From: Pseudomonadota bacterium
GTDB taxonomy: Bacteria; Desulfobacterota; Syntrophobacteria; Syntrophobacterales; Syntrophobacteraceae
Reading direction: 5' to 3'
NCBI GenBank assembly: GCA_023442755.1
Contig: JAEZXS010000051.1
Location: 1 to 9,159, forward strand
DNA length: 9,159 nt
Position numbers and translations under genes: made by a program. The notes below the pieces were generated by a model. It did no database searches. It had not been told where the DNA came from and saw only the letters and a list, made by a program, of their open reading frames with translations. Of the stretch, positions 1-5,717 are shown one piece after another (position 1 is the first letter of the stretch; the number at the start of each line of letters is the position of its first letter).

Positions 1-2
1 AC

Positions 3-140
3 GACATTCTGACCAAGTGCGTCGGGTCCCGCAATCCTCACAATGTGGTCAAAGCCACCGTCGAGGGCCTCAAAAAGCTCCGGAACGCCGACCAGGTCTC
101 CAAACTGAGGGGAAGAAACATACTCGAGGAATCGGCCTAG
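3..140 (+). CDS. rpsE: 30S ribosomal protein S5, C-terminal fragment
   Basis: This is the last 45 codons plus the TAG stop of ribosomal protein S5; the gene enters from the left edge, in frame from base 3. The visible residues include the family's C-terminal segment SRNPHNVVKATVEGLKKL followed by a short charged tail ending LRGRNILEESA. The NPHNVV-AT--GL pattern is typical of the S5 C-terminal domain. S5 is a small-subunit protein at the decoding/mRNA entry region, where it contributes to accuracy. Its place directly before rpmD and rplO matches the bacterial spc operon order. The N-terminal double-stranded-RNA-binding domain lies outside the window. The stop is followed by an 80-nt spacer with a hairpin before rpmD, longer than the few bases usual at this junction. 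Confidence 0.95.
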   Translation, partial: DILTKCVGSRNPHNVVKATVEGLKKLRNADQVSKLRGRNILEESA

Positions 141-173
141 TCCGATTTTTTCGTCAAACGGCATCCAGTGTCC

Positions 174-197
174 CACGCCGGGTTCGCCCCGGTCGTG
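174..197 (+). promoter_or_regulatory. Hairpin in the rpsE-rpmD spacer
   Basis: CACG at 174-177 and CCGGG at 178-182 pair with CCCGG at 188-192 and CGTG at 194-197. The result is a 9-bp stem with one bulged T (193) and a 5-nt TTCGC loop. It ends 23 nt before the rpmD start codon. No T tract follows, so an intrinsic terminator is unlikely. It could be an RNA-processing site, a protein-binding structure or an mRNA stabiliser. The pairing is visible in the sequence; any function is a guess. Confidence 0.4.
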
Positions 198-220
198 AGC
201 AATGATAGCAAGGTGCAGGT

Positions 221-403
221 ATGGTCAAGCCAATTCAAGTCAAACTCGTTCGCAGCCCGATAGGCCGGCCCGAGAAACACCGCAAGATCCTTACAGCTTT
301 GGGACTCACGCGGATGCACAGGCCAGTGGATCTCTACAGCTCGCCTCAGATTCTCGGCGCTTTGAGAAAAGTTATTCATCTCGTCGAAATTACAGAAAAA
401 TAG
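221..403 (+). CDS. rpmD: 50S ribosomal protein L30
   Basis: This encodes a 60-residue protein, the usual length for bacterial L30. It begins MVKPIQVKLVRSPIGRPEKHRKIL and continues TALGLTRMHRPV, matching the L30 pattern (beta strand, then S-x-I/G-R----, then the LGL-R------ turn). L30 is a non-essential large-subunit protein bound to 23S rRNA. The ATG at 221 is preceded by AAGGTG at 210-215, a moderate ribosome binding site. It sits between rpsE and rplO as in the standard spc operon. A longer reading frame beginning at 202 in another frame overlaps it completely, but that is only an artificial 5' extension of rplO. Confidence 0.95.
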   Translation: MVKPIQVKLVRSPIGRPEKHRKILTALGLTRMHRPVDLYSSPQILGALRKVIHLVEITEK

Positions 404-426
404 CGAAAGAAAAACGGGGTTTTTTG

Positions 427-885
427 ATGAGACTCGGTGAACTGGCTCCGCCTCCAGGAGCAAAAAAGAATACAAAGCGCCTTGGCAGAGGTTCGGGATC
501 CGGCCAGGGTATGACAGGCGGCAAAGGAACCAAAGGACAGAAAGCCCGCTCCGGCGGAGGCACTCCTCCCTGGTTCGAAGGCGGTCAGATGCCTCTGCAG
601 CGCCGCATACCCAAGCGCGGCTTCAAAAACATCTTCCGAAAAGAACTTTCGATCGTCAACATTGGCGACATGAAGGGGTTTGCCGCCGGAAGCGAAGTCG
701 GGCCGCTCGAAATGACCGGTTCCGGACTGCTCAAGAAGATTCGCTACGGAGTGAAGCTTCTCGCAAACGGCGAAATCACTCAACCCCTTACGGTTCGCGT
801 TCACAAGGCAAGTGCTGCCGCCGTTCAGAAGATCGAGGCAGCCGGCGGTAAAGTTGAACTCCTGCCACTTAACGAAGGGAAATAA
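427..885 (+). CDS. rplO: 50S ribosomal protein L15
   Basis: This 152-residue protein starts MRLGELAPPPGAKKNTKRLG. Near the N-terminus comes the Gly/Lys-rich L15 segment (about residues 19-45: GRGSGSGQGMTGGKGTKGQ, then KARSGGG). The middle region has the FEGGQMPLQRRIPKRGF signature (about 50-66). The C-terminal domain ends around the conserved AGG at residues 139-141. L15 is an early assembly protein of the large subunit that threads its basic arm into 23S rRNA. The start at 427 was chosen because it gives the family length and follows GGGG at 416-419 with 7-nt spacing; the reading frame remains open upstream to 202, but that part overlaps rpmD and has no L15 similarity. The stop is 2 nt before secY, so translational coupling is likely. 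Confidence 0.95.
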   Translation: MRLGELAPPPGAKKNTKRLGRGSGSGQGMTGGKGTKGQKARSGGGTPPWFEGGQMPLQRRIPKRGFKNIFRKELSIVNIGDMKGFAAGSEVGPLEMTGSGLLKKIRYGVKLLANGEITQPLTVRVHKASAAAVQKIEAAGGKVELLPLNEGK

Positions 886-887
886 GA

Positions 888-2195
888 GTGCTTGGTGGTT
901 TCGCAAATATAGGCAGAATTCCTGAACTGAAACGCCGAATTGGTATGACGCTGCTCCTGCTCGCGGTTTACCGCATTGGAGCGCACATACCGACTCCCGG
1001 CATTAACACGGAAGCCCTGATCGCGTATTTCAACGCAGCCCAGGGTACCCTTCTCGGCCTGTTTGACATGTTTTCCGGCGGTGCCCTGAGAAACCTTTCC
1101 GTCTTCGCCCTGGGAATCATGCCATATATCAGCGCATCGATCATCTTGCAGCTACTTACTGTCGTTATTCCCACTCTCGAGCGTTTGAGCAAGGAAGGCG
1201 AAGCGGGAAGGCGAAAGATTACGCAGTATACCCGCTACGGAACCGTAGTCCTCAGCGTCATTCAGGGTTTCGGTATCGCCGTCGGTCTCGAGGGCATGAG
1301 CGGGCCCGGCGAAATCCCGATCGTTCTCGCGCACGGGTGGGGCTTCCGCCTCATTACCGTTCTGACGCTTACGGCCGGAACAGCTTTCATCATGTGGCTC
1401 GGTGAGCAGATCACCGAGCGCGGCATCGGAAACGGAATATCCCTTATCATCTTTGCCGGTATCGTCGCGGGCATCCCCAACGCCATCATCGACACAGGCC
1501 GCCTGGTTCAGGCCGGTGAAATCAGCATCTTCATCCTTCTGGGGCTCTCCGTCATGATGCTGGTGGTCGTTGCCTTCATAATTTTCATGGAGCGCGGCCA
1601 GAGAAGGATTCCCGTCCAGTATGCCAAAAGGGTTGTCGGGCGGCGCGTCTACGGCGGCCAGAATACCCATATTCCTTTGAAGATCAACGCATCCGGGGTT
1701 ATTCCGCCTATTTTCGCGTCCTCCATAATCATGTTCCCGGCGACCCTGGCAAACTTCATCAAGGTCCCCTGGATCGAGTCCGTTGCACAGGCGCTCACTC
1801 CCGGTCATTGGGCGTACAGCATCATCTACATCGGCGCTATCGTATTTTTCTGCTTTTTTTATACGGCGATCGTTTTCAACCCGGTTGACGTTTCCGAAAA
1901 CATGAAGAAGTACGGCGGGTTTATCCCGGGAATTCGTCCCGGCAAGCCCACCGCGGAATATATCGATAAGGTTCTGAGCCGCATTACACTCGGCGGCGCA
2001 GTCTATATCTCGGCGGTTTGCGTTCTCCCTACCCTGCTCATACAAAGGTTCAGTGTGCCCTTTTACTTCGGTGGAACCGCCCTCCTGATCGTTATCGGTG
2101 TTGCGATGGATACGCTTGCTCAGATCGAAGCTCACATGCTGTCGCGCCATTACGAAGGTTTCCTGAAAAAAGGACGTATGAAGGGCCGCCGCTAA
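888..2195 (+). CDS. secY: Preprotein translocase channel subunit SecY
   Basis: This 435-residue protein has the ten hydrophobic segments expected of SecY, the inner-membrane channel through which SecA or the ribosome passes Sec substrates. Visible signatures are the plug/TM2 region (about residues 53-90: GTLLGLFDMFSGGALRNLSV followed by MPYISASIILQLL), ERGIGNGISLIIFAGI (178-193), RRIPVQYAKR and GQNTHIPLKINASGVIPPIF (about 239-276), the cytoplasmic FIPGIRPG loop with R350 (345-352) that contacts SecA or the ribosome in homologues, and a basic C-terminus (GFLKKGRMKGRR). The start is GTG at 888, two bases after the rplO stop, with AAGGGA at 875-880 as ribosome binding site. Being co-transcribed with L15 is the standard bacterial arrangement. 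Nothing is truncated or odd. Confidence 0.98.
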   Translation: MLGGFANIGRIPELKRRIGMTLLLLAVYRIGAHIPTPGINTEALIAYFNAAQGTLLGLFDMFSGGALRNLSVFALGIMPYISASIILQLLTVVIPTLERLSKEGEAGRRKITQYTRYGTVVLSVIQGFGIAVGLEGMSGPGEIPIVLAHGWGFRLITVLTLTAGTAFIMWLGEQITERGIGNGISLIIFAGIVAGIPNAIIDTGRLVQAGEISIFILLGLSVMMLVVVAFIIFMERGQRRIPVQYAKRVVGRRVYGGQNTHIPLKINASGVIPPIFASSIIMFPATLANFIKVPWIESVAQALTPGHWAYSIIYIGAIVFFCFFYTAIVFNPVDVSENMKKYGGFIPGIRPGKPTAEYIDKVLSRITLGGAVYISAVCVLPTLLIQRFSVPFYFGGTALLIVIGVAMDTLAQIEAHMLSRHYEGFLKKGRMKGRR

Positions 2196-2267
2196 TCCCC
2201 CACCGGTCAGCGGTCTGAACGTGATTGTATTTAACCAGGGTATCTGAAACGCAAAGGGAGGAAAACG

Positions 2268-2909
2268 ATGAACATCATTCTGCTTGGACCCCCGGGAGCA
2301 GGTAAAGGAACTCAGGCTAAACGGCTGGTTGAGAAATACCACATTCCCCAGGTTTCCACGGGCGACATGCTGCGTGAAGCCCTGAAGGAAGGCACTCCCC
2401 TTGGGCTCGAAGCGAAGAAATATATGGACCAGGGCGGGCTCGTACCCGACAGTGTTGTCATCGGACTGGTAAAAGAGCGCATTCAGAAGCCCGATGCGAA
2501 AAACGGCTACATGCTCGACGGCTTTCCGCGCACGGTTCCGCAGGCTGAGGCACTGGACGGGATCCTCGGCGATCTCGGGCAGAAAATAGACCACGTGGTC
2601 AGCGTCGAAGTTCCCAACTCGGAGCTTCTCGGCAGATTGACGGGCCGCCGTACCTGCAGGGCATGCGGCGCGGGGTTTCACGTTATGTTCGATCCTCCGA
2701 AGAAGGAAGGCGTCTGCGACAAATGCGGCGGCGAACTCTACCAGAGATCCGACGACAACGAAGCAACCGTGCAGAGCAGGCTTAAGACATACGAAGAACA
2801 GACAAAGCCCTTGATTGACTACTATGTCAAACAGGACAAGCTGCGCCGGATAAACGGCGTGGGAAAGATGGACGACATTCTCGGTCGCATCCAACAGGTT
2901 CTTGGCTAG
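2268..2909 (+). CDS. adk: Adenylate kinase, zinc-lid type
   Basis: This 213-residue cytosolic kinase catalyses ATP + AMP = 2 ADP. The Walker A loop GPPGAGKGT is at residues 7-15, the AMP-binding segment around STGDMLREAL (30-39), and the DGFPRT motif at 84-89. The LID domain (about 123-161) carries C130-x2-C133-x16-C150-x2-C153, the four-cysteine zinc site found in many Gram-positive, thermophile and deltaproteobacterial enzymes but replaced by a polar network in E. coli. SDDN at 161-164 follows, as in the family. The start ATG at 2268 has a strong GGGAGG ribosome binding site. A 72-nt spacer separates it from secY, in which I found no convincing promoter. The secY-adk-map order is common outside the gammaproteobacteria. 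The TAG stop overlaps the map ribosome binding site. Confidence 0.97.
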   Translation: MNIILLGPPGAGKGTQAKRLVEKYHIPQVSTGDMLREALKEGTPLGLEAKKYMDQGGLVPDSVVIGLVKERIQKPDAKNGYMLDGFPRTVPQAEALDGILGDLGQKIDHVVSVEVPNSELLGRLTGRRTCRACGAGFHVMFDPPKKEGVCDKCGGELYQRSDDNEATVQSRLKTYEEQTKPLIDYYVKQDKLRRINGVGKMDDILGRIQQVLG

Positions 2910-2913
2910 GGGG
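2908..2913 (+). promoter_or_regulatory. Ribosome binding site of map, overlapping the adk stop
   Basis: AGGGGG at 2908-2913 uses the last two bases of the adk TAG stop and lies 7 nt before the TTG at 2921. It decides the map start: a second in-frame TTG at 2930 would be 16 nt away. The overlap suggests translational coupling of map to adk. Confidence 0.65.
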
Positions 2914-2920
2914 CAGTTTT

Positions 2921-3673
2921 TTGATCATTTTGCGGTCCAGTACCGAAATTGAAAAAATCCGGAATGCCTGCCGAATCGTTGCGGATATTCTTCGGCAGGT
3001 TTCCAAGCACATTGAGCCGGGCGTTACCACCTGGGATCTGAATGCCCTGAGTGAGCATCTGGCGCAGAAAAGACATGCTAAACCGGCGTTCATGGGGTAT
3101 CACGGCTATCCGTTTGCACTATGCACATCGGTGAACGAAGAAGTTGTCCATGGCATGCCCTCGAAGCACCGCAGACTCAAAGAGGGCGATATCATCAGTA
3201 TCGACTTCGGTGTTGTAGTCGACGGCTATTACGGGGACGCTGCAATGACCGTCCCCGTCGGCAAGATTTCTCACGAAGCCGCGCGGTTGTGCGAGGTCAC
3301 CGAGGCGTCGCTCTACGAGGGGATCAAACAGGCGATCTCGGGCAACCGGTTGTCGGACATCTCCCATGCAATACAGGAGTATGTCGAGGAGCGCGGCTTT
3401 TCGGTCGTGCGGGAGTTCGTTGGGCACGGGATCGGTCAGCACCTGCATGAAAGCCCCCAGATTCCCAATTACGGCCCTCCGGGAAAAGGGGTTCGCCTGC
3501 GCCCCGGAATGGTTCTGGCGATCGAACCGATGATCAACGCCGGCCGACCGGACGTTGAGATCCTGGAGGACCAGTGGACGGCGGTTACGCTGGACCGGAA
3601 GATATCGGCACATTTCGAGCACACAGTAGCGGTAACGGAAAACGGGCCTGAGATTCTGACTATTCAGGAATAG
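2921..3673 (+). CDS. map: Type I methionine aminopeptidase
   Basis: This 250-residue metalloenzyme removes the initiator Met from nascent proteins when the second residue is small. All metal and catalytic residues of the pita-bread fold can be placed: H77 (EVVHGMP), D95 (SIDFG), D106 (YYGDAA), H169 (FVGHGIG), H176 (QHLHE), E202 (AIEPM) and E233 (HFEHT). Each is two positions before its E. coli equivalent. There is no N-terminal zinc-finger extension, so this is the short bacterial form. The start is TTG at 2921, chosen because AGGGGG ends 7 nt upstream and the family N-terminus (I-L-R-S--EIEKIR) begins at once. It lies 11 nt after adk. The following 72-nt spacer holds a promoter for infA and downstream genes. 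Confidence 0.97.
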   Translation: MIILRSSTEIEKIRNACRIVADILRQVSKHIEPGVTTWDLNALSEHLAQKRHAKPAFMGYHGYPFALCTSVNEEVVHGMPSKHRRLKEGDIISIDFGVVVDGYYGDAAMTVPVGKISHEAARLCEVTEASLYEGIKQAISGNRLSDISHAIQEYVEERGFSVVREFVGHGIGQHLHESPQIPNYGPPGKGVRLRPGMVLAIEPMINAGRPDVEILEDQWTAVTLDRKISAHFEHTVAVTENGPEILTIQE

Positions 3674-3676
3674 TGC

Positions 3677-3705
3677 TTTACAATACGGTATCAGGCCAGT
3701 ATAAT
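3677..3705 (+). promoter_or_regulatory. Near-consensus sigma-70 promoter upstream of infA
   Basis: TTTACA at 3677-3682 (5 of 6 to TTGACA) is followed by a 17-nt spacer and a perfect TATAAT at 3700-3705. Transcription would start at about 3712, giving a leader of roughly 34 nt before the infA ATG at 3746. The promoter begins 4 nt after the map stop. It would drive infA-rpmJ-rpsM-rpsK-rpsD-rpoA-rplQ independently of read-through from the spc genes. The match and spacing are visible; activity is inferred. Confidence 0.75.
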
Positions 3706-3745
3706 AATAAGTTCGCGATATTTACACAAGGAGAACACCCAAAGC

Positions 3746-3967
3746 ATGGCCAAAGAGGACGCTATCGAGGTAGAAGGGACTGTGGTCGAAACCCTTCCCA
3801 ATGCCATGTTCCGAGTGGAGCTGCCCAACGGTCATCGCATTCTTGCTCATATTTCCGGTAAGATGCGCATGCATTTCATTCGCATTCTACCTGGGGACAA
3901 AGTCACGGTGGAACTTTCTCCCTATGATCTGACCCGCGGCCGCATCACTTACAGGTCCAAATCGTAG
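3746..3967 (+). CDS. infA: Translation initiation factor IF-1
   Basis: This 73-residue protein is an OB-fold (S1-like) factor, one residue longer than the usual 72. It starts MAKEDAIEVEGTVVETLPNA and continues FRVELPNGHRILAHISGKMR (22-41) and LPGDKVTVELSPYDLTRGRI (48-67), all hallmarks of IF-1. IF-1 binds the A site of the 30S subunit and helps IF-2 and IF-3 select the initiator tRNA. The ATG at 3746 is preceded by AAGGAG at 3728-3733; the 12-nt gap is longer than optimal, but no better start exists. It is the first gene after the internal promoter. Placement between map and rpmJ matches many Gram-positive and deltaproteobacterial operons, whereas in E. coli infA lies elsewhere. Confidence 0.97.
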   Translation: MAKEDAIEVEGTVVETLPNAMFRVELPNGHRILAHISGKMRMHFIRILPGDKVTVELSPYDLTRGRITYRSKS

Positions 3968-4007
3968 CGGTCCTATCCACCTCGTTCTAAGAAAGGACAG
4001 TGCTGAA

Positions 4008-4121
4008 ATGAAAGTGCGAGCATCGGTCAAGCGCATCTGCAGGAAATGCAAGATTATCCGCCGCCACGGAAATGTGCGCGTAATCTGTGAAAACCCCCGG
4101 CACAAACAGCGCCAGGGCTAA
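4008..4121 (+). CDS. rpmJ: 50S ribosomal protein L36, zinc-binding form
   Basis: This is a 37-codon gene. The protein starts MKVRASVKRICRKCK and ends with the Q-R-Q-G tail typical of L36. C11, C14, C27 and H32 form the CCCH zinc ribbon of the C+ type; zinc-independent paralogues lack these residues. L36 is the smallest large-subunit protein and binds 23S rRNA. AAAGGA at 3992-3997 serves as ribosome binding site with 10-nt spacing. It lies 40 nt after infA and 14 nt before rpsM, the usual infA-rpmJ-rpsM arrangement. Confidence 0.96.
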   Translation: MKVRASVKRICRKCKIIRRHGNVRVICENPRHKQRQG

Positions 4122-4135
4122 GGGAGGATTGTACA

Positions 4136-4510
4136 TTGGCACGCATTGCAGGCATCGATTTACCGAAGAATAAGCGCATCGAGATTGCTCTCACATATAT
4201 CTATGGTATCGGCAGATCCACCTCGCAGAAGATCCTCGAGATGGCCGAGATCAACAGGGATACCAAAAGTGACGACCTCACCGATGCCCAGGTAAACACA
4301 ATCAGGCAGGTCATAGACTCCCATTTCAAGGTGGAAGGCGATCTACGGTCCGAGATCTCCATGAGCATCAAGCGCCTGATGGACCTTGGCTGCTACAGAG
4401 GGCTGCGCCATCGTCGCGGACTGCCGGTTCGCGGGCAGCGCACCCATACCAATGCACGTACTCGCAAAGGCCCACGCCGTTCCGTTATGGGCAAACGCAA
4501 GAAAGCATAG
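4136..4510 (+). CDS. rpsM: 30S ribosomal protein S13
   Basis: This 124-residue protein has the S13 N-terminal helix-two-turn-helix part (MARIAGIDLPKNKRIEIALT, then YIYGIGRSTSQKIL) and the C-terminal basic arm with GLPVRGQRTHTNART (95-109) and GPRRSVMGKRKKA. S13 sits in the head of the 30S subunit, contacts the 50S subunit (bridges B1a/B1b) and reaches toward P-site tRNA. The start is TTG at 4136, chosen because GGGAGG at 4122-4127 precedes it by 8 nt and the conserved A-R-I-A-G follows immediately. It is followed 12 nt later by rpsK, the standard alpha-operon order. In E. coli the S4 repressor site lies upstream of this gene; the 14-nt gap here leaves no room for that pseudoknot unless it includes rpmJ sequence. 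Confidence 0.97.
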   Translation: MARIAGIDLPKNKRIEIALTYIYGIGRSTSQKILEMAEINRDTKSDDLTDAQVNTIRQVIDSHFKVEGDLRSEISMSIKRLMDLGCYRGLRHRRGLPVRGQRTHTNARTRKGPRRSVMGKRKKA

Positions 4511-4522
4511 CACGGAGGATTT

Positions 4523-4915
4523 ATGGCTAAAGAGAAAGCCGCCAGGCCCAAAAAGAAAGAGCGCAAGAACATATTGAACGGCGTTGCTCATATTCGCTCT
4601 ACGTTCAACAACACCATTATTACGATTACGGATTTGAGTGGGAATGCCATCTCCTGGTCAAGCGCAGGGAGCCAGGGGTTCAAGGGGTCGCGCAAGAGCA
4701 CGCCCTTTGCCGCCCAGGTTGCCGCCGAAGTTGCTGCCAAGAAGGCCCAGGAGCATGGGGTCCAGAATATCGAGGTGTATGTCAAGGGTCCGGGTTCAGG
4801 CCGGGAAGCTGCTCTGAGAGCACTGCAGGCGGCCGGCTTTAACATCACCTTCATCAAGGACGTCACCCCCATTCCGCACAATGGCTGCCGCCCGCCCAAG
4901 AGGCGCAGGGTTTAA
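4523..4915 (+). CDS. rpsK: 30S ribosomal protein S11
   Basis: This 130-residue protein contains the S11 landmarks: GVAHIRSTFNNTIITITDLS (20-39), the G-N-A-I-S-W-S-S-A-G-S stretch, GFKGSRKSTPFAAQVAAE (52-69), VKGPGSGREAALRAL (87-101) and the terminal TPIPHNGCRPPKRRRV. S11 sits on the 30S platform and contacts mRNA upstream of the P codon together with S7. The N-terminus has a lysine-rich stretch (residues 3-15), normal for bacterial S11. GGAGG at 4514-4518 lies only 4 nt before the ATG, a rather short spacing, but the start agrees with the family length. The next gene, rpsD, follows after a 53-nt spacer with a small hairpin. Confidence 0.97.
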   Translation: MAKEKAARPKKKERKNILNGVAHIRSTFNNTIITITDLSGNAISWSSAGSQGFKGSRKSTPFAAQVAAEVAAKKAQEHGVQNIEVYVKGPGSGREAALRALQAAGFNITFIKDVTPIPHNGCRPPKRRRV

Positions 4916-4923
4916 GGCGATTC

Positions 4924-4941
4924 CAACAAGCCGCGCTGTTG
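4924..4941 (+). promoter_or_regulatory. Small hairpin in the rpsK-rpsD spacer
   Basis: CAAC (4924-4927) pairs with GTTG (4938-4941) and AGC (4929-4931) with GCT (4935-4937), leaving one bulged A and a 3-nt CGC loop. It ends 15 nt before the rpsD Shine-Dalgarno. S4 represses its own operon in E. coli and Bacillus through leader structures, so a position just before rpsD is suggestive. The stem is short and no match to a known S4 target is claimed. Confidence 0.25.
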
Positions 4942-4968
4942 TATTTATAGATATCCAGGAGGACGATT

Positions 4969-5595
4969 TTGGCCCGCTATACTGAAGCACAATGCAGACT
5001 TTGCCGACGCGAGGCAATGAAACTTTATATAAAGGGCGACCGCTGCTACTCGGATAAGTGCGCGATCGAGCGCAGGAACTATCCGCCCGGGCAGCACGGC
5101 CAGAACAGGGGCAAGCTTTCCGACTACGGACTGCAGCTTCGCGAAAAGCAGAAGATCAAGCGGCTCTACGGCCTGGTCGAAAAGCAGTTCAAAAGCTATT
5201 TCAAGGAAGCTGAACGCCAGAAGGGTGTGACGGGCACCAACTTCCTGATCCTCCTCGAGCGTCGGCTTGACAATACGGTCTATCGCCTCGGCTTCGCCAA
5301 TTCGCGCTCCCAGGCCCGGCAACTCGTTCGCCACGACCACTTCCTTGTCAACGGCAAGAAGGTGAACATTCCTTCGTATCTGCTCCGGCCGGGCGATTCC
5401 ATTGGGGTTGCCGAGGGCAGCAGAAATCTCGGGATAATCAACGAGGCCATGGGTGCATTGCCTCGTAGAGGCCTCCCCGCCTGGCTCGAGTTGGATACTG
5501 CAAAATACGAGGGCACATTCAAGGTATACCCAACCAGAGAAGAAATGAACCTGCCGGTTCAAGAGCAGCTGGTAGTTGAATTCTACTCCAAGTAA
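4969..5595 (+). CDS. rpsD: 30S ribosomal protein S4, zinc-knuckle form
   Basis: This 208-residue primary 16S rRNA-binding protein nucleates assembly of the 30S body and takes part in accuracy at the mRNA entry channel. The N-terminus holds C9-x2-C12-x13-C26-x4-C31, the zinc-binding form seen in Thermus and many other bacteria; E. coli S4 lacks it. Next come the YPPGQHGQ motif (38-45) and the S4 RNA-binding domain (about 97-160: LERRLDNTVYRLGFANSRSQ, then ARQLVRHDHFLVNG). The start is TTG at 4969, with AGGAGG at 4957-4962 and 6-nt spacing; A-R-Y follows as expected. In several bacteria S4 is the autogenous repressor of the alpha operon; here its site is unknown. The gene is separated from rpoA by a 122-nt spacer with a strong hairpin. 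Confidence 0.97.
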   Translation: MARYTEAQCRLCRREAMKLYIKGDRCYSDKCAIERRNYPPGQHGQNRGKLSDYGLQLREKQKIKRLYGLVEKQFKSYFKEAERQKGVTGTNFLILLERRLDNTVYRLGFANSRSQARQLVRHDHFLVNGKKVNIPSYLLRPGDSIGVAEGSRNLGIINEAMGALPRRGLPAWLELDTAKYEGTFKVYPTREEMNLPVQEQLVVEFYSK

Positions 5596-5630
5596 AAGTA
5601 GCGGCAGTTTCAGGAATCTTGGGCAGTAAA

Positions 5631-5663
5631 GGGCCTTCGGAGCGTTATGCCTCCGAATGGCCC
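5631..5663 (+). promoter_or_regulatory. Strong hairpin in the rpsD-rpoA spacer (candidate rpoA leader element)
   Basis: GGGCC (5631-5635) pairs with GGCCC (5659-5663) and TTCGGAG (5636-5642) with CTCCGAA (5651-5657). The result is a 12-bp stem with a single bulged T (5658) and an 8-nt loop. The right arm can also pair elsewhere: GCCCAA at 5660-5665 is exactly complementary to TTGGGC at 5619-5624, so two lower stems compete. No T run follows directly; the T6 run at 5697-5702 is 33 nt away. It may be a processing site, an attenuator or a ribosomal-protein target that sets the level of rpoA relative to the ribosomal genes. Structure is read from the sequence; role is inferred. Confidence 0.5.
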
Positions 5664-5717
5664 AATTGACTTTCCAGACGGGGCGCCTGTGCTGACTTTT
5701 TTCGACGAGGATAAACC

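Noticed and set aside
202..426. In-frame 75-codon upstream extension of rplO
   Set aside because: It covers rpmD in another frame, has no L15 similarity, and the start at 427 gives the family length.
1152..2894. A 580-codon open frame on the - strand across secY and adk
   Set aside because: It lies wholly opposite two unmistakable genes and the spacer between them, shows no recognisable protein pattern, and is explained by codon bias of the + strand genes.
4945..5562. A 205-codon - strand frame opposite rpsD
   Set aside because: It is antisense to S4 with no protein features of its own; shadow of the codon pattern.
5666..5671. TTGACT as a -35 box for an rpoA promoter
   Set aside because: No acceptable -10 occurs 16-18 nt downstream; the region there is GC-rich.
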